A stretch of DNA of 64,000 nt from Dyella flagellata. Lineage in GTDB: Bacteria > Pseudomonadota > Gammaproteobacteria > Xanthomonadales > Rhodanobacteraceae. Below the pieces are notes generated by a model, which made no database searches, was not told the DNA's origin, and saw only the letters and a program-made list of their open reading frames with translations. The stretch lies in contig NZ_BSOA01000044.1 of the NCBI RefSeq assembly GCF_030160275.1, forward strand, positions 62,001 to 126,000. The letters are read 5' to 3'. Below are positions 60,361-64,000 of the stretch, in pieces; within the stretch, counting starts at the first letter, position 1; each line of letters opens with the position of its first letter. The position numbers and the translations under genes were made by a program.

Positions 60361-61941
60361 TCACTCCCACTCGATCGTGGCAGGTGGCTTGCCGCTGATG
60401 TCATAAACCACGCGGGAAACACCGCGAATTTCATTGATGATGCGGTTGGAGACCTTGCCAAGGAAATCGTACGGCAGGTGCGCCCAGTGGGCGGTCATGA
60501 AGTCGATGGTTTCGACTGCGCGCAGCGCGATCACCCACTCGTAAGCGCGGGCGTCGCCTACTACACCCACCGATTTCACCGGCAGGAATACCGCGAAGGC
60601 CTGGCTGACCTGGTCGTAGAGGTCGGCCTTGCGCAGTTCCTCGATGAAGATCGCGTCGGCGCGGGCCAGCAGTTCGGCATATTCGGGCTTGACCTCGCCT
60701 AGGATGCGCACGCCCAGGCCCGGACCCGGGAATGGGTGGCGATAGACCATTTCGCGCGGCAGGCCAAGTTCCACGCCGATGCGGCGCACTTCGTCCTTGA
60801 ACAGCTCGCGCAGCGGTTCGACCAGCTTGAGCTTCATGTGCTCGGGCAAGCCGCCGACGTTGTGGTGGCTCTTGATCACATGCGCCTTGCCGGTCTTGCT
60901 ACCGGCCGACTCGATCACGTCGGGATAGATGGTGCCCTGTGCCAGCCACTTCACCTGGCCATGGCCGGCGGAGGTGACCTTGGCCGATTCCTCGTCGAAG
61001 ATCTCCACGAACAGGCGGCCGATGATCTTGCGCTTGGCTTCCGGATCGGCCTCGCCTTCCAGTGCCTTGAAGTAGCGCTCGGCGGCGTTGACGCGAATCA
61101 CCTTCACGCCCATGTGCTCGGCCATGGTGGCCATGACCTGGTCGCCTTCCTGCCAGCGCAGCAGGCCGGTGTCGACGAACACGCAGGTGAGCTGGTCACC
61201 GATCGCGCGATGCAGTAGCGCGGCCACTACCGAGGAATCCACGCCGCCCGACAAACCCAGCAGCACGTGATCCTGGCCGACTTGTTCACGCACGCGCGCG
61301 ATCTGGTCATCGATGATCTGCGCGGCGGTCCACAACATCTGGCAAGCGCATATCTCGGTAACGAAACGCTTGAGCAGTGCCGTGCCCTGCTTGGTGTGCG
61401 TCACTTCCGGATGGAACTGCACGCCGTACCAGCGCTTGGCTTCGTTGGACATCGCGGCGACCGGAATGCGATCGGTAACAGCGGTGACGGTGAAGCCGGG
61501 CGGCGCCTTGGCGACGTGGTCGCCGTGGCTCATCCACACGTCCAGCGCATGGAAGGAATCGTGATCGCTGAGACCGGTGAGAAGTTGGTCCGGCGAAACC
61601 ACTTCTACACGTGCATGTCCGAATTCGCGCGCGTCGGCTGCCTCGGTGGCGCCGCCCAGTTGCGCGGCCAGCGTTTGCATGCCGTAGCAGATGCCGAGGA
61701 TCGGCAGGCCCGAATCGAACACTTCCTGCGGCGCCTTGGGCGCGCCATGCACGGTGGTGGATTCCGGTCCGCCGGAAAGGATGATGCCCTTGGCGCCGAA
61801 CGCGGCGATCTCGGCGGGGTTATGGTCCCAGGCCCAGATTTCGCAATAGACGCCGATTTCGCGGATGCGCCGAGCGATGAGCTGCGTGTACTGCGCGCCG
61901 AAATCGAGGATGAGGATTTTGTCGCTGTGGATGTTGGTCAT
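60361..61941 (-). CDS. guaA: GMP synthase (glutamine-hydrolysing)
   Basis: A 526-aa enzyme converting XMP to GMP with glutamine and ATP. The N-terminal class I glutamine amidotransferase has GICYGMQ with the catalytic Cys and FHPEVTH with His/Glu. The ATP-pyrophosphatase domain has LSGGVDSSV. The C-terminal dimerisation domain ends PATIEWE. It follows guaB in the same direction, separated by 96 bp that contain a hairpin repeat. Confidence 0.98.
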   Translation of the reverse strand: MTNIHSDKILILDFGAQYTQLIARRIREIGVYCEIWAWDHNPAEIAAFGAKGIILSGGPESTTVHGAPKAPQEVFDSGLPILGICYGMQTLAAQLGGATEAADAREFGHARVEVVSPDQLLTGLSDHDSFHALDVWMSHGDHVAKAPPGFTVTAVTDRIPVAAMSNEAKRWYGVQFHPEVTHTKQGTALLKRFVTEICACQMLWTAAQIIDDQIARVREQVGQDHVLLGLSGGVDSSVVAALLHRAIGDQLTCVFVDTGLLRWQEGDQVMATMAEHMGVKVIRVNAAERYFKALEGEADPEAKRKIIGRLFVEIFDEESAKVTSAGHGQVKWLAQGTIYPDVIESAGSKTGKAHVIKSHHNVGGLPEHMKLKLVEPLRELFKDEVRRIGVELGLPREMVYRHPFPGPGLGVRILGEVKPEYAELLARADAIFIEELRKADLYDQVSQAFAVFLPVKSVGVVGDARAYEWVIALRAVETIDFMTAHWAHLPYDFLGKVSNRIINEIRGVSRVVYDISGKPPATIEWE

Positions 61942-61987
61942 GGCAGCGAGATCAAAGATGTTGGGAAGAAGGTAGCGAACGCCTCGC

Positions 61988-62015
61988 CGTCATCCCGGCG
62001 CAAGCCGGAATGACG
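61988..62015. repeat. hairpin repeat between guaB and guaA
   Basis: CGTCATCCCGGC-GCAA-GCCGGAATGACG, a 12-bp stem with one mismatch and a 4-nt loop. Palindromes of this kind are dispersed in many proteobacterial genomes. It may reduce transcription from guaB into guaA. Confidence 0.7.
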
Positions 62016-62037
62016 AGCGATGAAGCGCTCTGGGCAA

Positions 62038-64000
<1,963 letters not shown>

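Overview
The window looks like chromosomal DNA of a high-GC gammaproteobacterium, most likely a Xanthomonadales/Rhodanobacteraceae relative. Three things point there. The catabolic genes match the non-phosphorylative L-fucose pathway known from Xanthomonas. GTAG-headed palindromic repeats resemble the SMAG/REP family of Stenotrophomonas and relatives. The housekeeping genes (guaA, guaB, folD, tadA) are ordinary proteobacterial versions. The genus is an inference; there is no rRNA or tRNA gene in the window.

Layout. Positions 1-10067 hold the left half of an L-fucose locus. On the minus strand are a GH18 hydrolase (cut by the window edge), a GH29 alpha-L-fucosidase and glucokinase. On the plus strand is a tightly coupled operon: L-fucose dehydrogenase, fuconolactonase, 2-keto-3-deoxy-L-fuconate dehydrogenase, 2,4-diketo-3-deoxy-L-fuconate hydrolase, L-fuconate dehydratase and L-lactate dehydrogenase. 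The right half (47431-51414) holds an aldose mutarotase, the FucP permease, an IclR regulator and a second GH29 fucosidase. The same 19-bp palindrome type, TATGAA-N7-TTYATA, sits before both halves, so they are probably one regulon.

Between the halves (10596-47287) lies a complete-looking extracellular contractile injection system (eCIS, Afp/PVC-like). It starts with a sensor-less sigma-54 activator gene. A near-perfect -24/-12 promoter follows at 11933-11947, and then about 20 co-directional, mostly overlapping or closely spaced genes: a small winged-helix-like protein, the DUF4255 cap protein, a beta-module protein, two sheath/tube pairs (the first sheath with an insertion of about 425 residues), a DUF5908-like peptide, the LysM/CIS-tube protein, hub, spike, a hydrophobic protein, gp25, baseplate J, a tail protein I with a beta-propeller-like front, three fibre-like proteins sharing an N-terminal domain, an unknown protein, the AAA+ ATPase, and a probable cargo module (a 1668-aa giant, a TPR protein and a 1040-aa DUF4157 eCIS-core-domain protein). 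No capsid, terminase, lysis or integrase genes are present.

The remainder (51701-64000) is a mixed housekeeping and accessory region: GT-C glycosyltransferase, CHAD protein, universal stress protein, sirtuin, tadA, a VapBC toxin-antitoxin pair, DUF899 and YCII proteins with a decayed DUF899 fragment, a short YadA-anchor surface protein, guaA-guaB, and the start-truncated folD. GTAG repeats are scattered through the region and provide the stop codons of the sirtuin and folD genes.
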